Below, piece after piece: positions 30,099-38,784 of a DNA stretch of 64,000 bases. A program made the translations under genes and the position numbers. The notes under the pieces were generated by a model. It did no database searches, had not been told where the DNA came from, and was given only the letters and a program-made list of their open reading frames with translations. The DNA comes from Exiguobacterium acetylicum DSM 20416 (GTDB lineage Bacteria > Bacillota > Bacilli > Exiguobacteriales > Exiguobacteriaceae). Position 1 is the first letter of the stretch. Every line of letters begins with the position of its first letter. The stretch is from contig NZ_JNIR01000001.1 in NCBI RefSeq assembly GCF_000702605.1, forward strand, positions 2,932,001-2,996,000, read 5' to 3'.

Positions 30099-31286
30099 AT
30101 GAAGCAGTTACGCAAGATGAGAGAGTGGAGTGAAGCGGGGCTTTTGGACGAAGCAACCGTCAAACGAATCGTCGATTACGAGAACAATCGTAAGGAAAAG
30201 CAACGTCTACCGCTCTTGTTGATTGTAGGGGGTACGTTCGTCGTATTGGCTGTGTTCAGCTTTTTAGCCGCCAACTGGCAAGTCATGCCGGTCGGATGGA
30301 AAATCGGACTTGTCGTAGCACTCATGTGGAGCTGTTACGTCATGGCGGATCTTTCGGAACGTCGGAGTATGTTGCATCCGATTGTCTTCCGAATCGGTGG
30401 AATCCTAGCGTTTGGCGCCTCGATTCTCGTCGTTGTTCAAAGTTTCCACTTGCCGATGGAAGGATCATTACTCGGATGGTGTGTGTTTGTCGCCGCGTTA
30501 GCGCATTATGTGCTTTGGCGTCATGAAGCATACGGTGTCGTCGCCTTCCTTTCCGGATGGACGATCTTCACGAGTCTCGGTGGTTTTGGTCAAGAACAGG
30601 CGAGTTATCTCGACTGGATATCGTTCGGTCTGATGGTCGTGCTGTCGTTCAGTTGGTTTTACTTCAGCCAACGTCTGCCATCGCTTTTGTTTAGCTGGCT
30701 GTTTCTCTTCTTCAGTGGTCTCTCCTTGTTTCTCCTTGTATCATATGACGGATTCCTGTGGCCGGTCTGGACGCTATTTTTACTCGTTCCAGTTCTTTGG
30801 CTTGTTCGTGAGGAGTCCAATCGTCGGATCGTCGAAATGGTCTATCTGGTCGTTGCTGCCATCAGTTCGATCGTCTATCTGTCTGTACGTGCGGAATCAA
30901 ATGCCGCATTACCATCTATGACAGAAGCGATTCTGCTAGCTATCGTATCCATCGGATTAGGAATTTTCCTCTATCAAAAACGTCGCTCCTTATTGTTTAT
31001 CGTTCCGCTTGGATTCGTCGGAGTCCTGTGGCTCGATGAACAGGCAATTCTACTCGCCATCCTCGTTGAACTATCGGCGCTAGTCTATTTGTTGTATCAA
31101 GAACGCCGTCATGCGGTCGTCTGGCCAGCCTTTCTCTATTTCATTCTCGTTCAAATCGCGATATACGTCATCTATGCGTGGGATCGGTTGAACATGTCCT
31201 TATTTTTCCTCATCGGTGCGCTACTCATCTTCCTATTATCCGGTATCTTATGGTGGTTACGCCGTAGAGGAGGTGTGGCGTCATGA
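30099..31286 (+). CDS. DUF2157 membrane protein
   Basis: A 395-residue protein with a short N-terminal helical domain (LRKMREWSEAGLLDEATVKR, 4-23) typical of DUF2157, followed by about 12-13 membrane helices. The start is the ATG at 30099, which has GAAGGAGGTG at good distance. It overlaps the next gene by 4 nt. DUF2157 and GDYXXLXY proteins are commonly paired; neither has a known activity. Confidence 0.85.
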   Translation: MKQLRKMREWSEAGLLDEATVKRIVDYENNRKEKQRLPLLLIVGGTFVVLAVFSFLAANWQVMPVGWKIGLVVALMWSCYVMADLSERRSMLHPIVFRIGGILAFGASILVVVQSFHLPMEGSLLGWCVFVAALAHYVLWRHEAYGVVAFLSGWTIFTSLGGFGQEQASYLDWISFGLMVVLSFSWFYFSQRLPSLLFSWLFLFFSGLSLFLLVSYDGFLWPVWTLFLLVPVLWLVREESNRRIVEMVYLVVAAISSIVYLSVRAESNAALPSMTEAILLAIVSIGLGIFLYQKRRSLLFIVPLGFVGVLWLDEQAILLAILVELSALVYLLYQERRHAVVWPAFLYFILVQIAIYVIYAWDRLNMSLFFLIGALLIFLLSGILWWLRRRGGVAS

Positions 31287-31726
31287 AACGCTATCTCATG
31301 CCCGTATTGCAGACGTGCGTCGTCGGTCTGTTGATTGTCAGTTTTTTTGCGACCTCCTGGTTCGGAACATCGTACCGTTTTCGGGCAGAACCGTTTGATC
31401 CGTTTGATCCCGTTTACGGCGAATACGTGATGCTGCAGTATCCGGATTTAAAACCAGGTCCGACGATTCAAAATGGGCGTGTCTATGTCAGCTTCAAGAC
31501 CGATGCTTCTGGTTATGCTCAAATCGACCGGATTTCGAATGAACGATTCTTCGGAAGTGTCGCCGGCGACTATTACGATCAATACGTGTCGATTCCACAA
31601 TTGACGCAGTATTATGTCGAACAGGGAAGCGGAAAACAATATGAAAAAGCAAAAGCACTGGAAGTCCGTGCGGATGTGTCACCATGGGGAACGATCCGGA
31701 CGACGAATTTAAAAATTTCTGAGTAA
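31283..31726 (+). CDS. GDYXXLXY-domain protein
   Basis: A 147-residue protein with one N-terminal membrane segment (about 7-27). The motif YGEYVMLQY (about 46-54) is the signature of the family, here with Glu for Asp. The remainder should face the outside. GTG-rich start context is replaced by an ATGA overlap with the DUF2157 gene, so translation is coupled. Function is unknown. Confidence 0.85.
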   Translation: MKRYLMPVLQTCVVGLLIVSFFATSWFGTSYRFRAEPFDPFDPVYGEYVMLQYPDLKPGPTIQNGRVYVSFKTDASGYAQIDRISNERFFGSVAGDYYDQYVSIPQLTQYYVEQGSGKQYEKAKALEVRADVSPWGTIRTTNLKISE

Positions 31727-31732
31727 AAAACC

Positions 31733-31761
31733 TTGCGTCAGGAATGAAACGGTTGTACTAT
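31733..31761 (+). promoter_or_regulatory. Promoter of the T-box leader
   Basis: TTGCGT (31733-31738), 17 nt, TACTAT (31756-31761). It starts right after the GDYXXLXY gene and about 25 nt before the T-box stem I. Confidence 0.6.
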
Positions 31762-31789
31762 TAATTTAAATTTTCAGACAACTAAATCT

Positions 31790-32066
31790 GCATGCGTAGA
31801 CGGGAAGAGTAAAGTGATCAGAAATCGATAGAGAGTCTCTGTTGCTGGAAATGAGACGATTTCGTCATTTGAAGATGGTCCCGGAGCAGTCGGAAGAACG
31901 TGAACCGTGTTCATCAGTAGAACCGACCGGTAGGACGGATACCGTTAGCATTCCAGGGAGTCTCGTACTCCTAGAGGTGGCTGAACGTGAGTTGAGCCAT
32001 GAACGAAGGTGGTACCACGTGATCAGACATCACGTCCTGAGAGATAAGGGCGTGGTGTCTTTTTTG
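31790..32066 (+). promoter_or_regulatory. T-box leader, apparent methionine specifier
   Basis: The signature T-box sequence AAGGTGGTACCACG is at 32006-32019. Upstream stem I elements are seen: GAAGAGTA (31804) and AGAGAG (31831). The specifier side reads TTTGAAGATGGTCCCGGAGC (31868-31887), where ATG (31875-31877) followed by G is the best specifier, hence tRNA-Met. A competing terminator follows. Charged tRNA should stop transcription; uncharged tRNA should allow the SAM hydrolase-ECF operon to be read. Confidence 0.88.
32027..32065 (+). terminator. T-box terminator
   Basis: ACATCACGTCCT pairs with AGGGCGTGGTGT (two G-U) around GAGAGATA, then a T run. Its 5' flank overlaps the region needed for the antiterminator. 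Confidence 0.88.
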
Positions 32067-32098
32067 TGGGGACGTCCGCGCAGGAGGAGGATGACGAG

Positions 32099-32956
32099 AT
32101 GGCAGAAGCATTGGTATTGCAATCAGACTTTGGCGTGAGTGACGGGGCAGTGAGTGCGATGTATGGGGTTGCCCATAGCATCAATCCAGAGATTCGGATT
32201 TTTGATTTGACGCACGACATTCCGCCCTTCCACATTTGGGAAGCGTCCTATCGGTTACTGCAGACGGTACCGTACTGGACGGAGCAAACGGTGTTCGTTT
32301 CTGTCGTTGATCCAGGTGTCGGATCGAGTCGAAAGAGTGTCGTCGCGCGGACGCATGCGAATCAATACATCATCACACCAGATAACGGAACGTTGACGCA
32401 TCTTTGGCAAGCCGGATACATTGCTGAAGTGAGGCAACTCGATGATCGACGGCATCGCTTACCTCGAATGGGTGAATCGTATACGTTTCACGGACGAGAT
32501 ATCTTTGCCTTCACGGGTGCTCGGTTATCGAGCCATGTCATCACCTTCGAGGAAGTAGGACCCGTTTTACCTGCTTCGGACATCGTCTTGCTCGACCGGA
32601 CACTTGCCTCGTCGTCAGATACCGGTGTTACCGGTATCGTCGAGATTCTCGATGTTCGCTTCGGAAATGTCTGGACGAATATTCCGGTCGCTCTCGTTCG
32701 TCAGGCGGGTCTCGACATCGGTAGCCACGTCAAGGTAACGATTTCGTACCGAGAACGGATTGTTTACGAACAAACACTGCTCTTTGGTCATTCGTTCGCC
32801 GATGTGCCGGTTGGTTCAGGCGTCGTCTACATCAACTCGCTGGATCAGATTGCTCTTGCCTTGAATCAAGGTTCGTTTGCGCATGCATTTGAGGTTGGAA
32901 TCGGAAATGATTGGAGTGTTAACGTACAACATATTAAAGGAGGAGATCGAACATGA
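32099..32956 (+). CDS. SAM hydroxide adenosyltransferase (SAM hydrolase, DUF62)
   Basis: A 285-residue member of the chlorinase/fluorinase/SAM-hydrolase family. [20 protein letters not shown] (7-26), [16 protein letters not shown] and [10 protein letters not shown] are the conserved blocks; the N-terminal domain holds the trimer active site and the C-terminal part is a beta barrel. Family members with this pattern split SAM with water into adenosine and methionine. The Met-type T-box and the linked transporter fit that. The ATG at 32099 has GGAGGAGG before it. It overlaps the next gene by 4 nt. Confidence 0.88.
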   Translation: MAEALVLQSDFGVSDGAVSAMYGVAHSINPEIRIFDLTHDIPPFHIWEASYRLLQTVPYWTEQTVFVSVVDPGVGSSRKSVVARTHANQYIITPDNGTLTHLWQAGYIAEVRQLDDRRHRLPRMGESYTFHGRDIFAFTGARLSSHVITFEEVGPVLPASDIVLLDRTLASSSDTGVTGIVEILDVRFGNVWTNIPVALVRQAGLDIGSHVKVTISYRERIVYEQTLLFGHSFADVPVGSGVVYINSLDQIALALNQGSFAHAFEVGIGNDWSVNVQHIKGGDRT

Positions 32957-33504
32957 AAGGATTTACGACAAAACAGATCGTCGCAACCGGGATCGGAGCA
33001 GCAGTATTCATCATTTTAAGTCGATTCGCTGTGATTCCGACAGGCGTACCGAACACGTCAATCGAGACATCCTATGCATTTCTCGCATTCATGGCAGTTT
33101 TGTTCGGACCAGTCACAGCCGGTTTGATTGGTTTAATCGGTCATGGATTAAAAGATGCGATTTTATATGGATCCCCGTGGTGGAGCTGGGTCATCGTATC
33201 CGGGTTCGTCGGCTTTGGCATCGGATTGATCGCTAACCGGATTCGTCTAGAAGAAGGCGGATTGACGACACGTAAAATCGTCTTATTCAATGTCACACAA
33301 GCCATCGTGCAAGCGATCGGTTGGATCATCATTGCACCGGTACTCGATATCTTAATTTACACGGAGCCAGCGAACAAAGTCTTCGTCCAAGGGGCTGTCG
33401 CTGCGACATCGAACATCTTGACGGTCGGTGACATTGGAACGTTGTTGCTCGTCACCTATGCGAAAACAAGAAGTAAAGCAGGCAGCTTGAAACGCGAAGC
33501 TTGA
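32953..33504 (+). CDS. ECF transporter S component, UPF0397 type (MtsT-like)
   Basis: A 183-residue membrane protein with five or six helices. The opening [20 protein letters not shown] and [20 protein letters not shown] are typical of the UPF0397 substrate-binding subunit. Comparative work on methionine regulons has linked this family, under Met T-box or S-box control, to uptake of methionine or a related compound; I recall this and cannot check it. Its ATG overlaps the SAM hydrolase stop. A strong hairpin separates it from the ATPase gene. Confidence 0.85.
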   Translation: MKGFTTKQIVATGIGAAVFIILSRFAVIPTGVPNTSIETSYAFLAFMAVLFGPVTAGLIGLIGHGLKDAILYGSPWWSWVIVSGFVGFGIGLIANRIRLEEGGLTTRKIVLFNVTQAIVQAIGWIIIAPVLDILIYTEPANKVFVQGAVAATSNILTVGDIGTLLLVTYAKTRSKAGSLKREA

Positions 33505-33508
33505 CCGA

Positions 33509-33553
33509 ATGAGCTATGATCCTGTGCGAAGAGACGGCAGGATCATAGCTCAT
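33509..33553 (+). repeat. Long intra-operon hairpin without a T tract
   Basis: ATGAGCTATGATCCTG (33509-33524) and CAGGATCATAGCTCAT (33538-33553) form a perfect 16-bp stem with a 13-nt loop. It is followed by TTAGCTTGG, not a U tract. It may protect or process the mRNA between the S component and the ATPase. Confidence 0.8.
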
Positions 33554-33575
33554 TTAGCTTGGGGGGGAGAAGGAC

Positions 33576-35279
33576 ATGACAAACGTAATCGAATTTCAGG
33601 ATTTTTCATTTACATATCGGAGTCAGTCGGAACCGACACTCCGACAGATTCAGTTAACGATTCAAGCAGGCGAACGCATCTTAATCGTGGGACCGTCGGG
33701 TTCAGGAAAAAGTACGCTCGCCCAGTGCATCAATGGGTTGATTCCGTTCTCGTACCCGGGAACGTGGGAAGGACAGGTCCTGATCAAGGATCAGGATGCC
33801 CGGGAGTTATCGTTATTTGATCGTTCGCTGCATATTGGAACGGTGTTACAGGATCCAGATGCGCAGTTCGTTGGTTTATCGGTTGGCGAAGACATCGCCT
33901 TTGCGCTCGAAAATAAACAGACTGGGCGACCGGAAATGCAGGAGATCGTCGAACGTGTCGCACGGATGACGGATGTCGAGACGCTCTTGCAAGCACGATT
34001 GAATGATCTATCAGGAGGACAACGACAACGGGCGGCATTAGCCGGAGTCCTCGTGGAAGATGCGGACATCTTACTGTTTGATGAGCCGCTCGCGAATCTC
34101 GATCCAGTAGCGGGACAAGAGGCGATGACGCTTATGGATCGACTGCAACGTGATACGAATCGCACATTGATTGTCGTCGAACATCGGATCGAGGATGTAC
34201 TCGTCATTCCGTTTGACCGCATCATCGTCATGGTCGATGGCGAAATCATCGCTGATGATCATCCGGATGTCATCTTAAGTAACGGAAAACTGCAAGAAGC
34301 GATCTTGCGTGAACCTCTCTATGTCAGTGCCGCACGCTGGGCTGGGCTTGCCGTTCAACCTTCAGATCAGCCGAGCCGCATCGATCCCTTTTTAAAGCGA
34401 TTCAACCAGACGAACGTGTTAGAGCGTTTAGAGAAAGCACCCCAAAAAGAGGTTGCAACCTCTACTTCATTGCTTGAACTCAATCAGTTGGCGTTTCATT
34501 ATCGTCAAGGAACGCCGGTGCTTGAGAATGTGACGGCGACTTTTCAAAAAGGAACACTGACGACGATCGTTGGTCAGAATGGTGCCGGAAAATCCACGCT
34601 TGCGAAAGTGTTGAGTGGTTACCAACGGACGACAGGTGGTCGGATCCTGCTTGACGGAATCGACATCACGAACCAATCGATCGCAGAGCGAGCAGGAACG
34701 ATCGGATTCGTTCTGCAAAATCCGAATCATATGATTTCGAAGCACCTCGTGCAGGAGGAAATCCGCTACGGGATGCAGGCGCTCGGACTGAGTGAGGCGG
34801 AAGAAAACGAGCGTCTCGAGCAGACATTACGTCGTTGCGGATTATATCCGTTTCGTAATTGGCCGATCCAAGCACTGAGTTTTGGTCAGAAGAAACGAGT
34901 GACGATTGCTTCGATTCTCGTTCGACGACCGGATATCTTGATTCTCGATGAACCAACAGCCGGTCAAGATTATCGGCATTATTCGGATATGATGGACTTT
35001 TTAGAAGGATTGAAGCAGGGCGGAATGACGTTACTCATCATCACGCACGACATGCATCTCGTCTTAGAATACAGCGATCAAGTCTGCCTCGTGCAAGCTG
35101 GGCGTATCCGTTATGCTGGACCATCATTTGGACTGCTGAATCAAGAACAATTGCTGCATCATGCCCATTTAAAACAAACATCGCTCTTTACGCTAGCGCA
35201 ACACCTCGAAGTCGATCCGGAACGATTCGTCGAGTCCGTGATTACGGCGGAGCGAAAGGAGCGGGAACAATGGCTGTAG
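33576..35279 (+). CDS. ECF transporter ATPase with two fused ABC domains
   Basis: A 567-residue fusion of two ATP-binding domains. The first has Walker A GPSGSGKST (about 39-47), signature LSGGQRQR and LLFDEPLANLDP. The second has GQNGAGKST (about 335-343), signature LSFGQKKR and LILDEPTAGQD. It powers the ECF complex with the S and T subunits either side. GGGGGGAGAAGG precedes the ATG. It overlaps the T component by 10 nt. Confidence 0.93.
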   Translation: MTNVIEFQDFSFTYRSQSEPTLRQIQLTIQAGERILIVGPSGSGKSTLAQCINGLIPFSYPGTWEGQVLIKDQDARELSLFDRSLHIGTVLQDPDAQFVGLSVGEDIAFALENKQTGRPEMQEIVERVARMTDVETLLQARLNDLSGGQRQRAALAGVLVEDADILLFDEPLANLDPVAGQEAMTLMDRLQRDTNRTLIVVEHRIEDVLVIPFDRIIVMVDGEIIADDHPDVILSNGKLQEAILREPLYVSAARWAGLAVQPSDQPSRIDPFLKRFNQTNVLERLEKAPQKEVATSTSLLELNQLAFHYRQGTPVLENVTATFQKGTLTTIVGQNGAGKSTLAKVLSGYQRTTGGRILLDGIDITNQSIAERAGTIGFVLQNPNHMISKHLVQEEIRYGMQALGLSEAEENERLEQTLRRCGLYPFRNWPIQALSFGQKKRVTIASILVRRPDILILDEPTAGQDYRHYSDMMDFLEGLKQGGMTLLIITHDMHLVLEYSDQVCLVQAGRIRYAGPSFGLLNQEQLLHHAHLKQTSLFTLAQHLEVDPERFVESVITAERKEREQWL

Positions 35280-36094
35280 AAATGCTTGGCTATATTGAAA
35301 AAACGTCACCGATTCATCGATTGACGGGAACGACGAAACTGATCGGATTCTTATTATTTACGACAGCAACGATGTTCACCTATGATACACGTGTCTTACT
35401 TGTAATGGGGTTAGTCAGTATCGTGTTATTCCGATTGTCGCGTATCCAGTTTCGGGAAGTCCGCTTCGTCTTGATCTTTACAGCGATTTTCGTCCTGATT
35501 AATGCGCTCGCTGTTTATCTGTTCGAACCAGAGCAGGGCGTGGCAATCTACGGATCGCGCCACGTCTTATTTGAAGGCATCGGGCGCTTTACGGTAACGG
35601 CAGAACAGTTGTTTTATCTGTTTAATCTCATCTTAAAATACAGTGTGATCGTTCCGATTGCCGTGTTGTTTCTCGTCACGACCCATCCGACGGAATTCGC
35701 TTCTTCATTGAATCGGATTGGTGTTCCGTATAAAATCGCCTTTGCAGTTTCCTTAGCACTCCGTTACATTCCAGACGTACAAGCGGATTTTCGGACGATC
35801 GCGAATGCTCAAGAAGCACGAGGGATTGCTGTCTCACACGGCTCCCTTTGGCAACGGGCACGTAATAGTATCCAGATTTTACTTCCCTTGCTATTTACGA
35901 GTTTGGAGCGGATTGAGACCGTCAGTAATGCGATGGATCTCCGTGGATTCGGTGCCGGACGAAAGCGGACGTGGTACAACCAACAGACGATGACACGAAT
36001 CGATTATGTCGCGATTGGCTGTGTGCTACTTTTGACGGTTTTGTCATTCGTCGTCACTTTCTATGATGGTAATCGCTTTTATAATCCGTTTTAA
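35270..36094 (+). CDS. ECF transporter T component (EcfT/CbiQ family)
   Basis: A 274-residue membrane protein with about five or six helices. The coupling helices carry NAQEARGI (about 181-188) and SNAMDLRGFG (about 220-229), matching the two Ala-Arg-Gly motifs that contact the ATPases. It completes the ECF transporter. The AAAGGAG site and start lie inside the end of the ATPase gene. Confidence 0.92.
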   Translation: MAVEMLGYIEKTSPIHRLTGTTKLIGFLLFTTATMFTYDTRVLLVMGLVSIVLFRLSRIQFREVRFVLIFTAIFVLINALAVYLFEPEQGVAIYGSRHVLFEGIGRFTVTAEQLFYLFNLILKYSVIVPIAVLFLVTTHPTEFASSLNRIGVPYKIAFAVSLALRYIPDVQADFRTIANAQEARGIAVSHGSLWQRARNSIQILLPLLFTSLERIETVSNAMDLRGFGAGRKRTWYNQQTMTRIDYVAIGCVLLLTVLSFVVTFYDGNRFYNPF

Positions 36095-36107
36095 AAATGA
36101 GATACGA

Positions 36108-36137
36108 AAAAGGCAGTGGATGCGTCCACTGCCTTTT
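36108..36137. terminator. Shared terminator between the ECF operon and cstA
   Basis: AAAAGGCAGTGGA-TGCG-TCCACTGCCTTTT works for both converging transcripts. Confidence 0.9.
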
Positions 36138-36155
36138 GTCATATGACCAATCCGC

Positions 36156-37949
36156 TTACGCAGATCGTTTTTGATTTTCCCAACGTGGTGAATTCAACAG
36201 TTCAATCCATTTCTTGACGGCTGAGATCGTGATGACGATCGCGAGCAGTCCCATCGTTACGGACAAGACCGTATTCAAGATGCTGAAACCTGGAGAATCG
36301 GGATTCGCATAGACGTTTGCGACCATCCAGATATCCGCGAACGTTACTGTGATCAGAAGATAGACGAGCGGGATGAACGTCGTCAGGGCATAGATTTTTT
36401 TGTCGGCGATTTTCAAGATGATCGTCGTTCCGATGATCAAGCCAATCGACGCCATCAGCTGATTCGATACCCCGAATAATGCCCAAATTGAACCAATGTC
36501 ACCCGAAAACAGGAGATAGCCCCAGAAGAACGTCCCGAGTGCCGAAGCGAAGATCGCACCTGGAATCCAGTCGACACGTTTGAGTGGTTTGTAGAACTCC
36601 CCGAAGAAATCTTGAATCAAGTAACGGGCGACGCGTGTTCCTGCATCGATTGCGGTTAAGATGAAGACCGCTTCGAATAGAATGACGAATTGGAAGAAGA
36701 ATCCGGCAATCTCTTTGAACCACGGGATGGCGCGGAAGATGAATGTCATACCGACGGCGAGTGAGACGGCACCACCTGTTCGACCTGCCAGATCGAGACC
36801 GATTTCACGGGATAAATCATCAAGATAGACCGTGCTCATACCAAGCGTCGCGAATACTTCTGGTGTTGAGTTGATGGCGAAGTAATCACCGACTTCAAGC
36901 GATGTCGCAGCGATCAATGCCATGACGGCAACAAGACATTCGACAAGCATAGCACCGAAGGCAACGGGTTTGATGTCGCTCCATCGATTGATCATCTTCG
37001 GTGTCGTACCAGAACCAACGAAGGCGTGGAAACCAGATATCGCACCACAGGCAATCGTGATCGAGATGAATGGCCAGACTGGACCAGCGATGATTGGACC
37101 ACCACCATCAACGAACTTCGTGAATGCTGGGAATCGAATGTCCGGGTTGATGATGAAGACACCAACGATCAAAGCAAGAAAGACACCGATTTTCATAAAA
37201 CTCGATAAATAGTCGCGAGGTGCGAGTAAGAGCCAAACTGGCAGTGCAGCAGCAAAGAACGCATAAATCGGTAAAGCAATCGCGAGTTGACGGGATGAAA
37301 GGTCGAACCAGTCACCGATGAATGTTTCCGTCAACTGAGGACCGAAACCAATCGCAGCTAGAATAAGTAAAAAACCAACTGTTGAAGCAAGTGCTAGATT
37401 GCCACCTTTACGTAAGTAAATCCCAACGAACATCGCGATCGGAATCGTCGAGAAGACAGCGAATGTACCCCATGGGTTATGTTCAAGTGCGTGCAAGACG
37501 ACCATCGATAGACCGGCCATCGTGATCGTGATGATGAAGAGCATCGCCAGACCGGCACAAAAACCAGCGACTGGTCCCAGCTCTTTTTTAGCGACTTCAG
37601 ACAGCGATTGACCGTCTTGGCGCATCGAGGCAAAAAGAACAACCATATCATGGACCGCTCCACCGATGACGGCACCGATTAAGAGCCACAGTAAGCCGGG
37701 GAGATATCCGAACTGAGCAGCAAGGACAGGTCCGACGAGTGGACCGGCAGCAGCGATTGCCGCAAAATGGTGTCCGAACGAGACCCATTTGTTCGTTGGG
37801 ACGTAATCTTTTCCATCCGCTAATTTATGAGCGGGCGTTTCGCGATCATCTTTGATTTTTAAGACTTTCGCAGCCATGAACGTTCCGTAGAGACGATACG
37901 CGATTAATAAGATACAGATGACAGCAATAACGATTGGAGTAGCGCTCAT
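36156..37949 (-). CDS. cstA: CstA/BtsT-family pyruvate (carbon starvation) transporter
   Basis: A 597-residue permease with about 16 membrane segments. FGHHFAAIAAAGPLVGPVLA (about 58-77) and IGGAVHDMVVLFASMRQDG are the CstA signatures. Characterised relatives (E. coli BtsT, CstA) import pyruvate and peptides with protons. Upstream lies a LytS-LytR system, as BtsSR controls btsT in E. coli. A cre-like site (38000-38013) and TATACT lie before the gene. The ATG at 37949 follows GAGGAGG. Confidence 0.92.
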   Translation of the reverse strand: MSATPIVIAVICILLIAYRLYGTFMAAKVLKIKDDRETPAHKLADGKDYVPTNKWVSFGHHFAAIAAAGPLVGPVLAAQFGYLPGLLWLLIGAVIGGAVHDMVVLFASMRQDGQSLSEVAKKELGPVAGFCAGLAMLFIITITMAGLSMVVLHALEHNPWGTFAVFSTIPIAMFVGIYLRKGGNLALASTVGFLLILAAIGFGPQLTETFIGDWFDLSSRQLAIALPIYAFFAAALPVWLLLAPRDYLSSFMKIGVFLALIVGVFIINPDIRFPAFTKFVDGGGPIIAGPVWPFISITIACGAISGFHAFVGSGTTPKMINRWSDIKPVAFGAMLVECLVAVMALIAATSLEVGDYFAINSTPEVFATLGMSTVYLDDLSREIGLDLAGRTGGAVSLAVGMTFIFRAIPWFKEIAGFFFQFVILFEAVFILTAIDAGTRVARYLIQDFFGEFYKPLKRVDWIPGAIFASALGTFFWGYLLFSGDIGSIWALFGVSNQLMASIGLIIGTTIILKIADKKIYALTTFIPLVYLLITVTFADIWMVANVYANPDSPGFSILNTVLSVTMGLLAIVITISAVKKWIELLNSPRWENQKRSA

Positions 37950-37999
37950 CTAAAATTCCTCCTCTTGAATGAACTATGATGGATTTAGTATACAAGTTA

Positions 38000-38013
38000 T
38001 GGAAGCGCTTTCT
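38000..38013. promoter_or_regulatory. cre-like site upstream of cstA
   Basis: TGGAAGCGCTTTCT fits the CcpA consensus apart from the last base and a G at the third position. It lies about 50 nt before cstA, behind a minus-strand TATACT (37992-37987). Confidence 0.55.
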
Positions 38014-38075
38014 TTGATTTTTAGATGAGTTGTCGGTTTCGTTCGATGAAAGGTTGAAAATGGACCTTGAATCAC

Positions 38076-38106
38076 AAAAAAGAAGCGCTCAAATACCGAG
38101 CGCTTC
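38076..38106 (-). terminator. Terminator of lytS-lytR, overlapping the lytR 3' end
   Basis: GAAGCGCTC (38082-38090) and GAGCGCTTC (38098-38106) pair, with six A on the plus strand (T on the transcript) after it. The first arm encodes the last residues of LytR. Confidence 0.85.
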
Positions 38107-38784
38107 TTTCAGTAGTTTGACATACGTCCGACTGACTGGCACATCAATCTGATGAATTTTTAAATTATAGGCTCCGTTGAACCAAGGTTCGATTGCATCG
38201 ATTGCTGATAAGTTGACGAGGTACGAGCGGTGAACCCGTAAAAAGCGATGATCTTGAAGCTTTCGTTCGAGTTCGAGTAAAGTCTCGTTCGATGGATACG
38301 CCTCATGTTCCGTGACGATCTTCGTCTTCCCGTTCTCAGCGACGATGTAATCGATATCTTGAGGAGACAATAATTTCAGTTGTTCGCCCGTCTCAACGGC
38401 TAAACGTTCAAGTCGAGGTGCTTTTTTCGGAAGCGGTCGCGCAACTTTTTCAATCGCACGGACAATCCGTGCCGGATCATACGGTTTCAAGATGTAATCA
38501 TAGGCATTGAGCTCAAACGCTTCAAGCGCATGAGCATCATATGCCGTCACAAACAAAAGAGCTGGTGGACGTGGCATCGATTTCAAGCGTTTGGCGACTT
38601 CAAGACCACTTCCGTCCGTTAGCTCGATATCGAGAAAGACTAAGTCGGGTTGAAGGGAGCGAACGAGTCGTTCGGCTTCCTCGACACTGCCGGTTTCCCC
38701 GACGACTTCAAGACCGGCTGCGGTCACGTGATAACGGAGCTCGTCGCGTGCGAGCGGTTCATCTTCAATCAACAAGGTGCGCAT
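38089..38784 (-). CDS. lytR: LytTR-family response regulator
   Basis: A 231-residue regulator. The receiver domain (1-120) has IEDEPLARDEL with acidic residues, phosphoacceptor in LVFLDIELTDG (Asp about 53) and conserved Lys in YILKPYD. The LytTR DNA-binding domain spans about 130-231 (FLRVHRSYLVNL). The ATG at 38784 has AAAGGAG; an upstream extension with no site is rejected. It overlaps lytS by 20 nt. The closest target is cstA, just downstream. Confidence 0.92.
   Translation of the reverse strand: MRTLLIEDEPLARDELRYHVTAAGLEVVGETGSVEEAERLVRSLQPDLVFLDIELTDGSGLEVAKRLKSMPRPPALLFVTAYDAHALEAFELNAYDYILKPYDPARIVRAIEKVARPLPKKAPRLERLAVETGEQLKLLSPQDIDYIVAENGKTKIVTEHEAYPSNETLLELERKLQDHRFLRVHRSYLVNLSAIDAIEPWFNGAYNLKIHQIDVPVSRTYVKLLKEALGI

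Noticed and set aside
31790-32066. S-box or SMK SAM riboswitch before the SAM hydrolase
   Set aside because: The T-box signature AAGGTGGTACCACG is explicit, and no SAM riboswitch core is present.
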